A stretch of 64,000 bases of DNA, from positions 39,314,475-39,378,474 of the forward strand of contig OX155980.1 in assembly GCA_944548615.1 (NCBI GenBank), read 5' to 3'. Both the position numbers and the translations under genes were made by a program. Shown here piece after piece: positions 10,151 through 53,206 of the stretch; positions within the stretch are counted from its first letter, which is position 1, and every line of letters begins with the position of its first letter. The notes below the pieces were generated by a model, which saw only the letters and a program-made list of their open reading frames with translations, made no database searches and was not told where the DNA came from. The DNA is from Micropterix aruncella (lineage: Eukaryota > Arthropoda > Insecta > Lepidoptera > Micropterigidae).

Positions 10151-11539
10151 GCCCTTGAATGGAAAAAAGCCTTTGGCTCCCGGATCTGCGGAAACGGATT
10201 TAACGAAAATATTTTTAGAGGAAAACATTTTTAAAATATCCCGGACTAGGTAGGTACGTAGAAATTAATTCAACATAAGAATAATATAAAATATTTTTCC
10301 GTAATATTATTTTGATATAATATTGTAGCTATGAAATCGATTGTTTGCCATTATTATTAAGATAAAAACGGTGTGGTTATAATTTTGTGGTCGGGTGCCA
10401 CAAAATTCACGCAGTAAATTCGGTTTTTATCTTATTTATAATATTGTAGCTAATTTAAAATCTTAAAAAAAAATGTAGATATCACTTTAATCTAAAAAAA
10501 ACGGTTGTGTCACCCCAAGACTTTCCTAGCAAATAATAAAAAACTGATTTCATCTGAATATTAATTTTATAAGTAAAATCGATGACCGCCCTCTCTCAGC
10601 CGGCGGACGAACCCGCCTCATCAGCGAACCTCGGGCGTTTCGGGCGGCGCGCCGCCGTCAGAGCGATTCATTCCTCGGCTAGCCTCGGCGGGCAATAAAA
10701 TGTTTAGCAGAATTTAGATATTCCGCTAAACATTTGATTTTGACCAAACTATGTGATTTTGACCAAGGTATCTGTGTACCAAATTTCGAGTCTCTAAGTC
10801 CAGTATTTCGATATTGATATATGACTGATGCCCCCCTTGGTGGACCGATTTCAAACGCAACATTTACAATTTTTACTATCACTAAATGATACTTGCATGC
10901 CAAATTTCGGCTCAATCTGAGTACGCGTTTAGGCGCTATCGTGAAGGAATACACACAGACAGGCACACGGACAGACAGACAAACGACAGATTTCAATCTG
11001 GAAATGGTCTTAATCGTCTCAGGGTGGGCACAAAATGGATATTTCCGTCTTCATATCGGATTTTCATTTTGCGCTTTCACAATAACTTTCCCTCCTTGAC
11101 GGTTGGTGGGCTGGGAAAGTAAAAAAGTTAGGGTACCTACTTACCTTATACGTAATAAGTAAGTATTCGTATCTACGTACCAAATATGCGACGGTATTAT
11201 TATTATTGCTAACTGAAGTTCAGTGAGCAACTAGCTTAAAGCCGTAAGTAATAAAAATGATTATAGAGCTTCATAACGATGTTTCGTTGTACGATAAGTG
11301 TAGTTTCTAAATATAAGTGAGATATCTGCTACATAATAATACATAATAATAATAAACATTTTTTCTTCAAAGAAAACTATACTTTACATTAAAATTAAAA
11401 AAATTTAATCTTGAGACAAAATAAATATTATTTGCGATCCATTAATGTTTGTAATATAATAATTATTGCAGAGGGACAATAATATCATTGTATTTTGAAG
11501 TTTTATATTTTAATTAATTGATCCATTTGCTATTGATAG

Positions 11540-11828
11540 TTTGTTTGTTTGTTTTGTTTGTTTTTACTCTTTATTGTGAAAATTCACAATGGGCGGGTTT
11601 ATTATCATATGACAATCTCTTACAACCAACCATACTGTGATGGGTTTATATGTATGTGTGCGTGTAACATGTGTGTAAGTGTGTGTCTTGTTATTGCATT
11701 CGATCGACTGAATTGAAAATGCAAATCCGTTAATTTGATCCCAACGGAAAATGGTGACCCAGCCGGGAATCGAACCCGGGACATTACAATTTACTCGTAA
11801 GATCAGGCGACCTAACCACTATGCCACC
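11540..11828 (-). mobile_element. tRNA-derived SINE, copy 1
   Basis: On the minus strand the head is tRNA-like: A box TGGCATAGTGG and B box GGTTCGATTCC (11764-11779), ending GGCTGGGTCACC. The body contains GTGTGTAAGTGTGTGTC-like CA/GT-rich sequence and CAATAAACCCGCCCA-type sequence, with a (CAAA)n tail near 11540-11560. A second copy in the opposite orientation lies at 58895-59163, which shows it is a dispersed SINE and not a functional tRNA gene. Confidence 0.85.
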
Positions 11829-12100
11829 TTTGTGTGTTGTTTTAATTATAAAAAAAATAAATGTACGATGGTACGATACATTGAGATTTAAAGTTCCCGC
11901 GCTATTTAATGTTGCAGATAACATTTTACTTTCCTGACGACCTATCGGAAAGGAAAGTATTGTGATCGCGCTAAAAAAAAATTTGAGATGAAGATGAGAA
12001 TATATATTTTGAGACTCCCTGAGACGATTGAGACTATTTCCAGACCGATCTCTGTCTGTATGTATGTCTGTATGTCTGTCTGTATGTATGTATTCTTCCA

Positions 12101-12414
12101 CGATAGCGCCCAGACGCTTAATCGGATTGAGCTGAAATTTGGTATATAAGCTTCTGTTAACCGTCGGAGGAACCCATTAGTTTTTGGAGTCCCTACGCCC
12201 TACGGTTGTGGTACCTCCCATACAAATTTGGGGTTCCCGGCGAAAAAATTGTTTCCGCGATAGCGCCCAGACGCTTAATCTGTCTAAGTTAAAATTTGGC
12301 ATAGAAGCTTCTGTTAACCATCGGAAGAACCTATTAGTTTTTGGGGTACTTACGACCAACGTTTGGGGTACCTGCCATACAAATTTGGGGTACTAGAGTA
12401 AAAAATGTCGCTGT
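12101..12414 (+). repeat. 157-bp tandem duplication inside the composite repeat
   Basis: Two units, starting at 12101 and 12258, each begin CGATAGCGCCCAGACGCTTA and continue through TTCTGTTAACC(G/A)TCGGA and CCATACAAATTTGGGGT. They differ by scattered substitutions. Confidence 0.85.
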
Positions 12415-12479
12415 TTTTTCGCACCTCCCCGGATACTAGTCAGGAAAGTCTTGGGGTGACACAACCGATTTTTTTTCGT

Positions 12480-14701
12480 GTATTTCGAAAATTAAATATG
12501 GAAAATTAAATTACATCCCGAATTGCCGCTTCCAGAGTAGCCGCAAGGCGATTTTGACAGATGACTGACGTTTCCAGATTTGCCGCTTCCAGTTTTGCCG
12601 CATCTTATTTCCATCCAGTGGGTATAAACTCCCAGAGAGAAAAAAATTATGGAGCTAGGGACTATGATAGTGACAACCTAACCATACCACAATAACACGA
12701 AATGCGGTTGTCAGCCTGCGAGTTAGTGCGCATCTATATAGCACCTGTATATTATCTTTGCACTGCTCATCGCATAGTGAGCTTGCGCATGGCGTCCGCT
12801 GTCAGACGTTTTTCGACGCGTTTGGCTTTTGTCTGTATTCCGTCGTTACGTTATTTTCCGTTTGAATTTTCGCGTTCCTTGCTGCTGCGTGGAAAAGGAT
12901 CAAATCGACGATGAATGAGTTAGTTGCTACCACAGGAAGTGTGTTGTGTGCGCAGATGAAAAATGTGACGGCATTTGTATGCCACGCTTCACTTTGGTAG
13001 AGAAAGTTAGGTCGGAGGTTTTAACCCAGTATTTATTAAATTTTATGTATTTTAAGTTTCAAAGCAGTAAGCAAATTATCAAGCGTGCTAGACGCAGTAA
13101 GGAAAATCCGTAAAAAACGGATAAGGGCGTCATAGTATCGAGTTTTTATACGCCATTTTGTTTTTATCTATATCGATAAAAACAATTAAAAAAACGATTT
13201 TAGGCTTTTATCACATAAAATAAACACGTACGGGTTGGTTTCCACTGAAAAGGGGTTTCTATATCCGAAAACGAGCTATCAAAGTATGTTCTGTAAATGC
13301 TGCGGCTAAAGAGAAGCTTCAACCAATATTTTAATTATCTAATATTTCTAATTTTAATACTGTCAAATTAGACACATCGTCTTCGGAAACGCTAAATGTA
13401 AATCAACTATAACGTATTTACAGGTGTAAGGAATAGTTGAAAAGAGTTGGAAATACCAACTTGGTGGGTGTAATAGCTGGATGTGCGGTGCGTTTAACTG
13501 TTGTGCGGTGCGTTGGGGTACGTTTTTTATACTGTCTATCGCGATCCACAGAATTTAAATCCGGGCGGTTTTTTTCCGCAGTGGGCGCCTTACCATGTGA
13601 TTCTATAGCTCACATATTTTCCGAAAATAAAATGCACCGCACTACGCGGTTAGCCTAAAAGTTTTTGAGCCCTATAAGTATGGACGAAAATCAGTTCAAG
13701 TTCGGACGAATTTGATTTTTCAACATTATCCCATAAAAACTAATTACATAGTGCAATATTTAAGAAATTTTGTTGTATCATAATTAAATTGGTGAAATTT
13801 TACTATTTGTGTACTTTTGTTTGAGTATAAAAGGATTTTAAAGTAACTATAAAATTCTTTCCTAATATTGCCGAAATCGTCTCGAGTTGCTGGTTTTGCT
13901 CGTGCGTAAAAGGCCTCAAGTGCAAAAGGTTAATTAATATGTTATTGACATGGTTTCTCACAACAAACCACACAACATGTCAATATGACGGCAATATTTA
14001 TGTACATTATTTTTGGAAACTATTATAAAGGTCACTTCTGGGATTATTCTCGCTAAAAATAATTAGACTAGGTACTCTCTGAAAATCATTATCCATACAA
14101 AATCAGAATAATAATAGAATTTGTGATAACTCCAATTTATTAAGGATGTTGGAATATAAATTTCAATGTAAACGTTTATGAATTGCTTGATTACATGTTA
14201 TCTAAATACAAATATAATCCATAAATGTAACGCTTTTACCGATATTTTTTTTAGAGTTGACTCCAAGGGAAAAAAATAATGGCACGAGTGAGAGGACCAG
14301 ATGTAGGTTATTGTCATCGAGAAGAAGTACAAAAATGATTGACGACACCGAATCGCCAATATTAAAGGACACTTCAGCAACAAAAAATGAACATCGCAAG
14401 CCCCAAGGAAGATACTGTTTAAGATTAAATATTGATATTGTACGCTAATTGGATAAGAATTTGTTATTTTACTATAAATATCTTTTGTCATGTACATCAT
14501 GTCTTTGTCATGCACTGCACTCATGTCAGGCACTTTGTTTATCTTTAACATAAGCAATATTTACAGGTACAAGAATAATGTTAATTTTTCTTTTTATTTA
14601 TTACAATACATCAAATCATTTCACTTTTTCCACCATATTTTGGTGAAAAAATATGCAAGAATTGATAATTTCTCTTGCGAATATAAAATGTTTCTCTTTA
14701 C
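12480..14701. other. Intergenic stretch without a recognised gene
   Basis: AT-rich with short open frames only. Short repeated words such as TTGCCGC(T/A)T around 12515-12600 recur at 16975-17035. Nothing with domain-level support was found on either strand. Confidence 0.45.
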
Positions 14702-15031
14702 TTAACCCGTTCCCTGCCAGAGGGCACCGGTGACCGGCGGGTGCCCTGGATCTAGGCGCCGCGTAGGCTACCGGTGACCTTAGAGCAGTCCTATTCCGAT
14801 ACGAATTTGTGTGACGTAGGACAGCTTAATTACATCTCTCTACAGCAGGTGACTGGAGCGGCGCCGCGTAGGCTATACGTGACCTCACGATTTAAAAAAA
14901 ATAAGTACGGATCCGTACTAGTAATCGAACCCATATTTATACAAATTAAGTTTTTAACCTAATGCATCAGTTTCCACCAAAAAGTTTTAATGTAATTTTT
15001 CTCATTTGTTTTATGGCAGAGAACGTGTTAA
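14702..15031. mobile_element. piggyBac-type MITE flanked by TTAA
   Basis: Left end TTAACCCGTTCCCTGCCAGA and reverse complement of the right end TTAACACGTTCTCTGCCATA match at about 17 of 20 positions. TTAA at both ends is the piggyBac target signature. An internal direct repeat GGCGCCGCGTAGGCTA...GTGACCT occurs at about 14755 and 14861. No ORF. Confidence 0.75.
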
Positions 15032-16479
15032 CCCTTCACGTTGCGAGGTAAAAAGTCACCTATCACTTTTGCGCGCGACATATTCGCGCAAAAAATCGAC
15101 GCGAGTCAACGGCCTTGAGAAAAACGATCATAACTTATAAACCACTAATCGGATTAAAAAAAGATAAAGAGAAAAATGATCGCATTGAAATTTGACATAT
15201 AAAACATTATAACCTTATCTCGTAAAACAATTAGGATAATAATGAATAAATATTACAAAATTGGCAAACTGAAAAAACTCGCCTATAAAATCATTTCGAT
15301 TTTTTTGTAAATACAGTTTTTGTAAATATCAAAAATTGTAAATACAGTTATGTTCTCTATTAAATGCCTTACCAAAACGATATTTTTTTTTTACTTATTT
15401 GCATACAAAAATACGGAAAAAATATTTATTTATTCAGCCAAGAAAAATTGTATGTATTCTCGTAAAAAAAAATTTTTTTAATTTTTAATTTGTGACTACT
15501 TATGGTATTTTTTTATATGAAATTCTTTCAAAATAACTTTATTACTACATCACTTCTTCTTAGAAATCACACCAGAACTTTGAGCTTTGTCTGATATTAT
15601 AGAAAAATCTAAAGTTTTGAGAGTTTCCGCGTCTGAACCTAATAATAAACTTTGAATGCCCATAATATAAAATTCGTTAGATTTTTTCAATTATATTGTC
15701 TTATCATAGACTTATTATATGTCTAATAACTAATTACTATACTCCAAAGAGTCACATTTCATCGAAAAACTATGGAAAATCGCACTTTTTTCTCTCATAG
15801 TAATTATCAAAACAAGTTTCATTTTCGCGAGCAATATTAGAACACAACATATAATGTTCAAAATACGCCTAATTATGTGATAACTTAGGATGTAAATGAA
15901 GCAATACCTATTTTATTAGTAAATTAAAGCGACATTACGTCATGTTTCGCGATATAACTGGATATTTCACAAACATTACAAAATAAACACGGCCATTTTT
16001 GACAAACACGGCCGGTTTGTTGACAAAGTGTTTTCTTCGAAAATTCGTGAAAAACAGCAAATGGATTGTCGAAATTATATAATCCTACTGGCTAATCTAC
16101 TTAAAAAGGGAAATACTCACTTTAATCCGGTATAAACTGCACTTAAATCCAGAAAACACTTCACAACACAAACACTTCGGCGAACACCGCGCGCGCCGCC
16201 GCCATCGCGCGATCTGCGACTGTCGTCAGAAATGAGGTCATCGATTTTGTAAGGATGTAGTGATTCATATTTCTAACATCGCATGCGGCAATCGAGCAAT
16301 TTCATAGTGTTGCATATTTGGCTATATTATGGCATCATTCGATAGAATATACAATCGCATTTCGAAATTTAAACGACATTTTCTTGAGCGGCGAGCGCGA
16401 TATCCCGTATGGGATAGTTTGGATTTCAGCCGGCCGCCATACATATCCCGCAAGGGATGTTAAGTGCCTAGCGGGTTAA
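15028..16479. mobile_element. Second TTAA-bounded element abutting the MITE
   Basis: Starts TTAACCCTTCACGTTGCG at the TTAA that ends the previous MITE and ends ..GCCTAGCGGGTTAA at 16479. Only the first seven bases form clear inverted ends. Near the right end two small hairpins, TCCCGTATGGGA and TCCCGCAAGGGA, stand about 50 bp apart. No transposase reading could be recovered, so a piggyBac-like non-autonomous origin is an inference. Confidence 0.4.
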
Positions 16480-17034
16480 ATATGTTTTTATAGCACTTAA
16501 TTGTTATGGTGTTAATATTTTTTACAATATTTATTCTTTGTTAAACCAAATACGCTATGTTCTGAAGTAAGTACATTAATAAACCGTACGCTTGATTCGT
16601 AATTTAGTTTTTTTTTTTTTACCGATTTTTGTACCGCGGCGCGGGGCTGGGCTACGGTGTTCGTGGCGTTTTTATCGATATCGATGAATGGGCTGGGTAT
16701 GAAAACTACGCATTGGCACAGAGGGTTGCCATTCTGCAAAACCAGAGTGTTGACAAAAAAGAGGGTTGACAGGGCTATTCTACAAAAAAAACAAGACGGT
16801 TGGCTGCAATTCGATGTTGTGCTGTTGGCTGCTTTATAGTCCCTATAGGGTACAAACAAAATTGAATTTCATTTCAAATATAGAGTTCCGCATCTTATTT
16901 ATATGATCAGTGGCTGTGGATCAGTGCGTATTCCTTCGCGACCAGCGTATCTCCGTGTTCAGATTCACTGCATCCCAATTTGCCGCATCTTATACCTCCA
17001 TGTCCAGATTCGCTGCATTCCAATTTGCCGCATA

Positions 17035-17290
17035 TAGGGATATCGTGTTTTGATTGGCCGGGGTCGGCCGTTTAGCAGTGAGCGGCGTATGCTTAATTCG
17101 GACCGGGCTCTGATCGTGAACGGAACGCGTCATTTATCTAGTAAATCGAATATTCTTATTTCTCGGCGATATATTCTCTGAATCGTCTTGGGTCGGACAA
17201 TCGTCAATCAATGGACAATAGTCGGTAATTGTTGCTGAATGGGGATGTTTACTGCCATTTCCCAGCTATCTCCAGAACAACATTAATTAT
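17035..17290 (+). repeat. Dispersed repeat, copy 1
   Basis: About 250 bp with an inverted partner at 23110-23365 (shared words AGAGCCCGGTCC, TTAAGCATACGCC, TTATTTCTCGGCG, AATCGTCTTGGGT). Family not recognised. Confidence 0.7.
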
Positions 17291-17339
17291 TATTAATATT
17301 TAATTATACATTAACAAGATTAATTACTAAACAAGAGGG

Positions 17340-17420
17340 TCAGTGGCGTAACTAAGCCGGTGCAGCCGGTGAGTGCACCGTGGCCCACGGTAGTTTGGGG
17401 CCCCAAAATGGACGAAACCG
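17340..17420 (+). mobile_element. hAT-like terminal sequence
   Basis: CAGTGGCGTAACTAAGCC, followed by a GGGGCCCC run, is the start typical of hAT-family ends (CAGTGGCGTA...). The matching end was not found, so extent is unknown. Confidence 0.4.
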
Positions 17421-17559
17421 CAATTATTGTGACACATATGCAACAAAGTACAAAAACAATTTTAAAGCGACCTTTCGGAGTCATCTTAATTGTTAATTAA
17501 ATAATAAGTTAATAGTAAAAACACATTTTTAAAAACAAGCTTTTATTAAATTGCTCTGT

Positions 17560-17765
17560 CCTGATCCAATCATGGGTGCAGCAGCCATGTCTTGTCAGAA
17601 CTTAGAATGGGCATAATTGAATCATAATTGAATGCTATTCAAAATTTCGTATTTGTGCTGTTGACCGTTGAGGGGTGCCCTCGTTGAAAGTCAACCCTGG
17701 GTGCAGCAGCCCTATTGTGGTGAAACTTAGAACGGGCTATCATAATTGAATGCTTACTCGAGGAA
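17560..17765 (-). repeat. Dispersed minisatellite of about 110-bp units, copy 1
   Basis: Two imperfect units share (G)GGTGCAGCAGCC, GAACTTAGAA(T/C)GGGC and CATAATTGAATGC. The same unit appears in the opposite orientation at 58480-58730 (GACACGAAATTTTGTA, CGGTCAACAG), so it is a dispersed tandem-repeat family. Confidence 0.7.
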
Positions 17766-17769
17766 GTGG

Positions 17770-18625
17770 TTTTAATTCGGCTTGCAAGATTTGACCTAAA
17801 CAAACTAACATACTGACAAACATTGCAAGGTAAATAAAAGTTTCTAATAAAACACACATCAGTAACAAGAAAGAATAATTTTATTACACCTACTTCACAT
17901 AAAATTCACAAGTTTTGCATATAAAACTTAAGATGTTATACATTTCTGGGAATGATTTGATTTTATGTATAAAGAGGCATGCATTTTAGTTCTCCTTGAA
18001 TATTAAATACACTAAAATGAGATTTCACATACTTTTAATCAGATTTAACTTAGTTATCGTTAAGGCAGCAGACGGTAGGTCTCGCCGCACCCTTAACTTT
18101 AATCCAAATATTTGTGCAATTGCATATCAGTTAATGCAACTGCGAAGTCTCACTAATCGTTTTAATGTTACCGCATAAAAACTAATGACTACCTATAAAG
18201 CAAAAATACATTTTAATCACCCTGTTCATAACTTTCTCAACTGTATAATATGTCCAATCCTCCTTTCACAGCAACCAGCGTACAAAAATACACGAAGAAA
18301 AAATCGTACAGGCGATATATTACTTCTTGCTTTATACAATTTATTAGAAAAAGGAAATACGAGATTACAAGCAATAGGGCTTACAATCTTTGAATCTAAT
18401 GCGCTGAACACTAAGAGAAGAAATCTGGTATCTACCTATTATTTATAGATCTATTAACAATATTTTCCTTATGGCACTGAAACAACTTTAAATGTATGAG
18501 AGGATAGGGTGGATGAGGTTACATGCTGAGCTTTTAATTAGTGAAATCCTTGTAGTGGGTGAATCTATATGACAAACTAAGTAACTTTTAATTAAAAAAA
18601 ATAAGAAAAGGACAAACAATTTTTT
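17770..18625. other. No gene recognised
   Basis: AT-rich, short open frames only; nothing identifiable seen between the minisatellite and the Helitron. Confidence 0.45.
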
Positions 18626-18877
18626 TTATCTTCTTATAGGTATATAAAAATGAATTTCAGTGCGTTAGTCTCGAAGGATCTCGGAAATGACTCGACCGAT
18701 TTGAATTATTTTTCTTTTATTTTGTTTGACTTGATTCAGGGGTGGTTTAGAAAAAAAATTACGTGTGGCACTCGGGGACTGCCGCAGTAAAGCTATTGCA
18801 TAGCATTTTTAACAACTTATGCAATTATAATTATTTATTTATTTTATTTATTTTATTTTGTCTGATATCAGATAACT

Positions 18878-18971
18878 GCGCTCTATCGGAAAACGTTGAA
18901 ATTATTCCGAATCATTTGCGGCTGCGGAAGCAAATGATTCGGAATAATTTAAACATCTTCCGATAGAGCGC
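18878..18971. repeat. 94-bp two-part hairpin
   Basis: Outer arms GCGCTCTATCGGA (18878-18890) and TCCGATAGAGCGC (18959-18971) are perfect. Inner arms AAATTATTCCGAATCATTTG and its complement (18930-18950) are also perfect. Only short unpaired segments and a loop of about 9 nt separate them. Confidence 0.9.
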
Positions 18972-19563
18972 CGCGCACGAATTTTTAATTCGATAAAGCA
19001 ATAAAACCGGATTATTCGAAAAAAATCGTAGATAAAAAGATAGATAATTAAATTATCTTTAAAATGGTGCAGGTTTCACAATAATACGCCAGATAGTATT
19101 TGCGTAGTAGTCGTTTTTGTGTTCGGTTAGACCTAATTTCACAAATTAATTACACTACACTGTACTTACATGTAATATAAACAAAATCTAAAATATTCAG
19201 AGCTAGGAATTTTAGGAAAATGTTCTTGTTTAACATATATTTTTTTTTGAATCGTAAGCAGTACTCGTTTAGACGTAATTATCAGTTTAAAATCATTAAT
19301 TTTCGTTAAGAAATTTCTTCATTCGGTTGCCGCGCTGGCCTAGGCCCGCGATAAAAGCTATGCAATAGCTTAAAAATATTTAGGAAAAACTGAAAGAAAC
19401 AACTGAAAATGGAAAAAATCGAATTTGGTAATTTTGGGAAATGGGCCACTTTCCATAGATGGCGTTCGCGGCGATCCTATTGTTTGACAGCTGTTCTGTT
19501 ATTCATTTCGTGCGATTCCATAAAATATATAACTGTTATTCATTACGTGCGATTGTGTAAAAT

Positions 19564-19717
19564 TTCAAAAAGTCGAAAAGTTGAATAAGTCAAAAGAGTC
19601 GAAAAAGTCGAAAAAGTCAAAAAAGTCCGGTAAGTCAAAAAATGCAAAAAATTCTAAAAAGACGGAAAAGTTGAAAAAGTCGAAAATGTCGAAAAAGCCG
19701 AAAAGTCGAAAAACTCA
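19564..19717 (+). repeat. 9-bp minisatellite AAAAAGTCG
   Basis: About 16 imperfect copies of (A)AAAAGTCG/AAAAAGTTG in a row, within the Helitron. Confidence 0.85.
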
Positions 19718-19851
19718 AACCGTACATGATTCGCCCATATTATAGATTTCAATGAATTGGATTTGTAAGGTTGATTAGGATCAATAAACGCTTATGAAGA
19801 GTTACAATCAAATCAATTTTAGGTGGTAAGAAGTTCACCGGGTCATCTAGT

Positions 19852-20330
19852 AGTATATAAAGCTAAGAGCCAGCCTGATTCACTATCTAGCAGTAGGTAA
19901 AATATCGCTAATATTGTTAATTAGCGATATTTTACCAACCGCTAGATGGCGCAGCGCACTCAACGCTTCCCAAAATTTTCTTCAACAAATAAAATTTACA
20001 AATTTGTCAAATATTTTTTTTAATGAAAATTTGCTTATTTTGTCGTTTAATTTAATTGTTTTTTTTTATATAAATAGTATATAAAGCTAGGAGCACCATG
20101 CACTATCTAGCAGTAGGTAAAATATCCCTAATATTGTTTATTAGCGATATTTGACCTACCGCGAGATGGCGCAGCGCACTCAACGTTTCTCAAACTTTTC
20201 TTCATAAGATTTACAAATTTAACAACTAAAAATAAAAAAAAAGATATTTTTTGGTCGTTTTCAATTTTTGTTATGAAAGCTTGATTATTTTGTCGTACTG
20301 ATTCACGCATTACAAGGATGTCAGTAATTG
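19852..20330 (+). repeat. Tandem duplication (about 223 bp) with hairpin in each unit
   Basis: Both units start TATATAAAGCTA(A/G)GAGC and contain CTATCTAGCAGTAGGTAAAA. In unit 1, GGTAAAATATCGCTAA (19896-19911) pairs perfectly with TTAGCGATATTTTACC (19921-19936) around a 9-nt loop. Unit 2 has the same hairpin with two mismatches (20115-20154). GATGGCGCAGCGCACTCAAC follows in both. Confidence 0.85.
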
Positions 20331-21560
20331 AAAACTCACTCTGTATAGAATTGGGCAGACTGGTGGGAATAAACTGGCACAGGATACAAAAGAGTGATGT
20401 TTTTACACATGTGTTATTTTAGTTACAACCAGCCGTTTATGAATGTGCTGATATATATTTTTTTAAATCCCAGAATATGCCAATGAGTTTTCTAAAAATG
20501 AAGATACTCAAATAAAATACAAGTGTCTAGGCAGCTAGCTCCCACATTACCCCATTCCAATATCATGATGATTTCTGAAAAGGACTCTACTGATTTCGAT
20601 ACGACAAAAAATTTAAGAAAATGAAAAGTGTATAGCAGTCGTCCCTCCTTTGGCCAAATTGGAATATGTTAAAAATAGCGATATTCGCATTATGATACAA
20701 ATTTACCACCAGTATTTCTTCCCTTGTGGGACTATAAGCTTTTTACTATAAGTAGAATAGATTAAACGTCATACGGCATTTGACGCACAATTATAAAACA
20801 AACGATACGCCGCACATTTTATTAATTTACCCAATTAGATTTAAATTGTAGTACGTTTAACAAATCTGAAATTCGATGTTTATTTAATAAATGTTGATTT
20901 AAAATATATAACTGTGTCTAAATGCTATTATGATTACCAAATGCGTCGCTTGAATTAAAACCATGCAAATACCTGCCGCCGCGTTAACTCACATACGAGC
21001 TGCCATTATTTCAGTGATTTTGATTTAGTATGAATTACATTTATCAAAATAAATGTAAGAAAGCGTAGTAGAATTATTTAAAACTAATAATGTATTTAAT
21101 TAAAACCCGTCATTTTCTAACGAAATCGTAATAAAAACCCGCTAGGCGATCGTATCATTTCCGCTATAGCCTTAAAGGCCGTTAGAAGTATATATACTTA
21201 CAGATATTTAAAAAAATATTGAAATGCTGTTTGTGCGAACTACAGACAGAATGACATAATCTACGGTGTTTTATGTTTGATAAATACTTTGAGCAAGGTT
21301 TTCAACGGTGAAGTTTGTCTTATCCTAAGTTTTATCACAATCGATATCCCTAATTTTTTAAACGGATAATTTAGAATTTATAGTCCCAAAAAAACACATG
21401 TATTATGCAAATATGCATGATTCACGCATTTATATATAAAAGACTTTAATTTCATCTAAATAGTTTATGATTTTACTGTAATAATTCATTCATTTCATAT
21501 TAGAAAAATAAAATTGATACTTTGTTAATTTTAATATTATATGTGTAAATCCTGCATGAT
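20331..21560. other. Intergenic stretch downstream of the transporter gene, nothing recognised
   Basis: AT-rich, no open frame with domain evidence. It contains the region where the transporter transcript should end. Confidence 0.4.
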
Positions 21561-21563
21561 AGT

Positions 21564-21569
21564 TTTATT
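21564..21569 (-). terminator. Candidate poly(A) signal of the transporter gene
   Basis: AATAAA on the minus strand, about 330 nt past the stop codon at 21896. Other A/T-rich hexamers exist nearby, so this is only a candidate. Confidence 0.3.
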
Positions 21570-21895
21570 TTAAAAGCACATTCTTTCTGTATAAAAAGTC
21601 TATAATGTTACAGTTTCTATAACGTAAGGTACTAGTAAGTAAAATTAATTCAATTAATTTTAGGGAGATAAATACTTAACTTTTTAAACCAATAGCAAAA
21701 AATAAAATTGATTCTAAATGATATTTGTCTGCGCTAACTATTGTATTTTTGGCACCTGAAACTTGTGGTAAACTCTAGATTGACTGCTAGGATTTTGCAG
21801 CCAACGAGGTGCAGTATGTATCAGAGCGGGACAACCATAAATAACTACAAAATTAATAGTCAGCGCACAGCCTCTAGCAGGTGAGGGGATAGTAC

Positions 21896-52938
<31,043 letters not shown>

Positions 52939-53206
52939 TTCTGTTTTCTGAAACAAAGGAGAAAATTACAATTAGGTAAACATCATCAACAACCTATACC
53001 AGGAGTTTGGGAGTGAAAACATACAAAAAACAAACATTACAACATCGAATAGGTACTAAAAATAATCGTACCATTTAATAAGGTACCGTACCAGCAGTAT
53101 AAAAATAAAATAATATACACATTCATCATATTTAATAATGTTTTGTAAAACTATATTTAATAGATATTGTATGGTAAAAATATGTTATCCGAATGGCATA
53201 CTCTAA

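Larger units (their letters stand above)
10493..12476. mobile_element. Composite repeat bounded by inverted 35-bp ends
   Basis: CGGTTGTGTCACCCCAAGAC at 10502 is inverted at about 12450-12470, with a shared A-rich flank, so about 2 kb is bounded by inverted ends. Inside, related subrepeats are also inverted: the run reading CGCTATCGTGAAGGAATACA followed by a CAGACAGACAG stretch (10930-10985) and its reverse complement (12050-12118). No coding capacity. This may be one large non-autonomous element or two copies of one family in opposite orientation; a SINE is inserted between them. Confidence 0.6.
18629..19850 (+). mobile_element. Non-autonomous Helitron
   Basis: The 5' end follows an A with TC and runs into GTATATAAAAATGAATTTCAG and GTTAGTCTCGAAGGATCTCG then CTCGACCGATTTGAAT, the layout familiar from lepidopteran Helitrons (TCTATATATATAAAAATGAATT...). 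The 3' end is AAGTTCACCGGGTCATCTAG followed by T, i.e. the CTAG|T terminus. No target duplication, as expected for rolling-circle insertion. Inside lie a long hairpin (18878-18971) and an AAAAAGTCG minisatellite (19564-19717). No Rep/helicase coding. Confidence 0.75.

Noticed and set aside
11755..11828. A tRNA gene on the minus strand
   Set aside because: A and B boxes are present, but the acceptor stem does not pair well and the same head plus body recurs at 58895, so it is a SINE.
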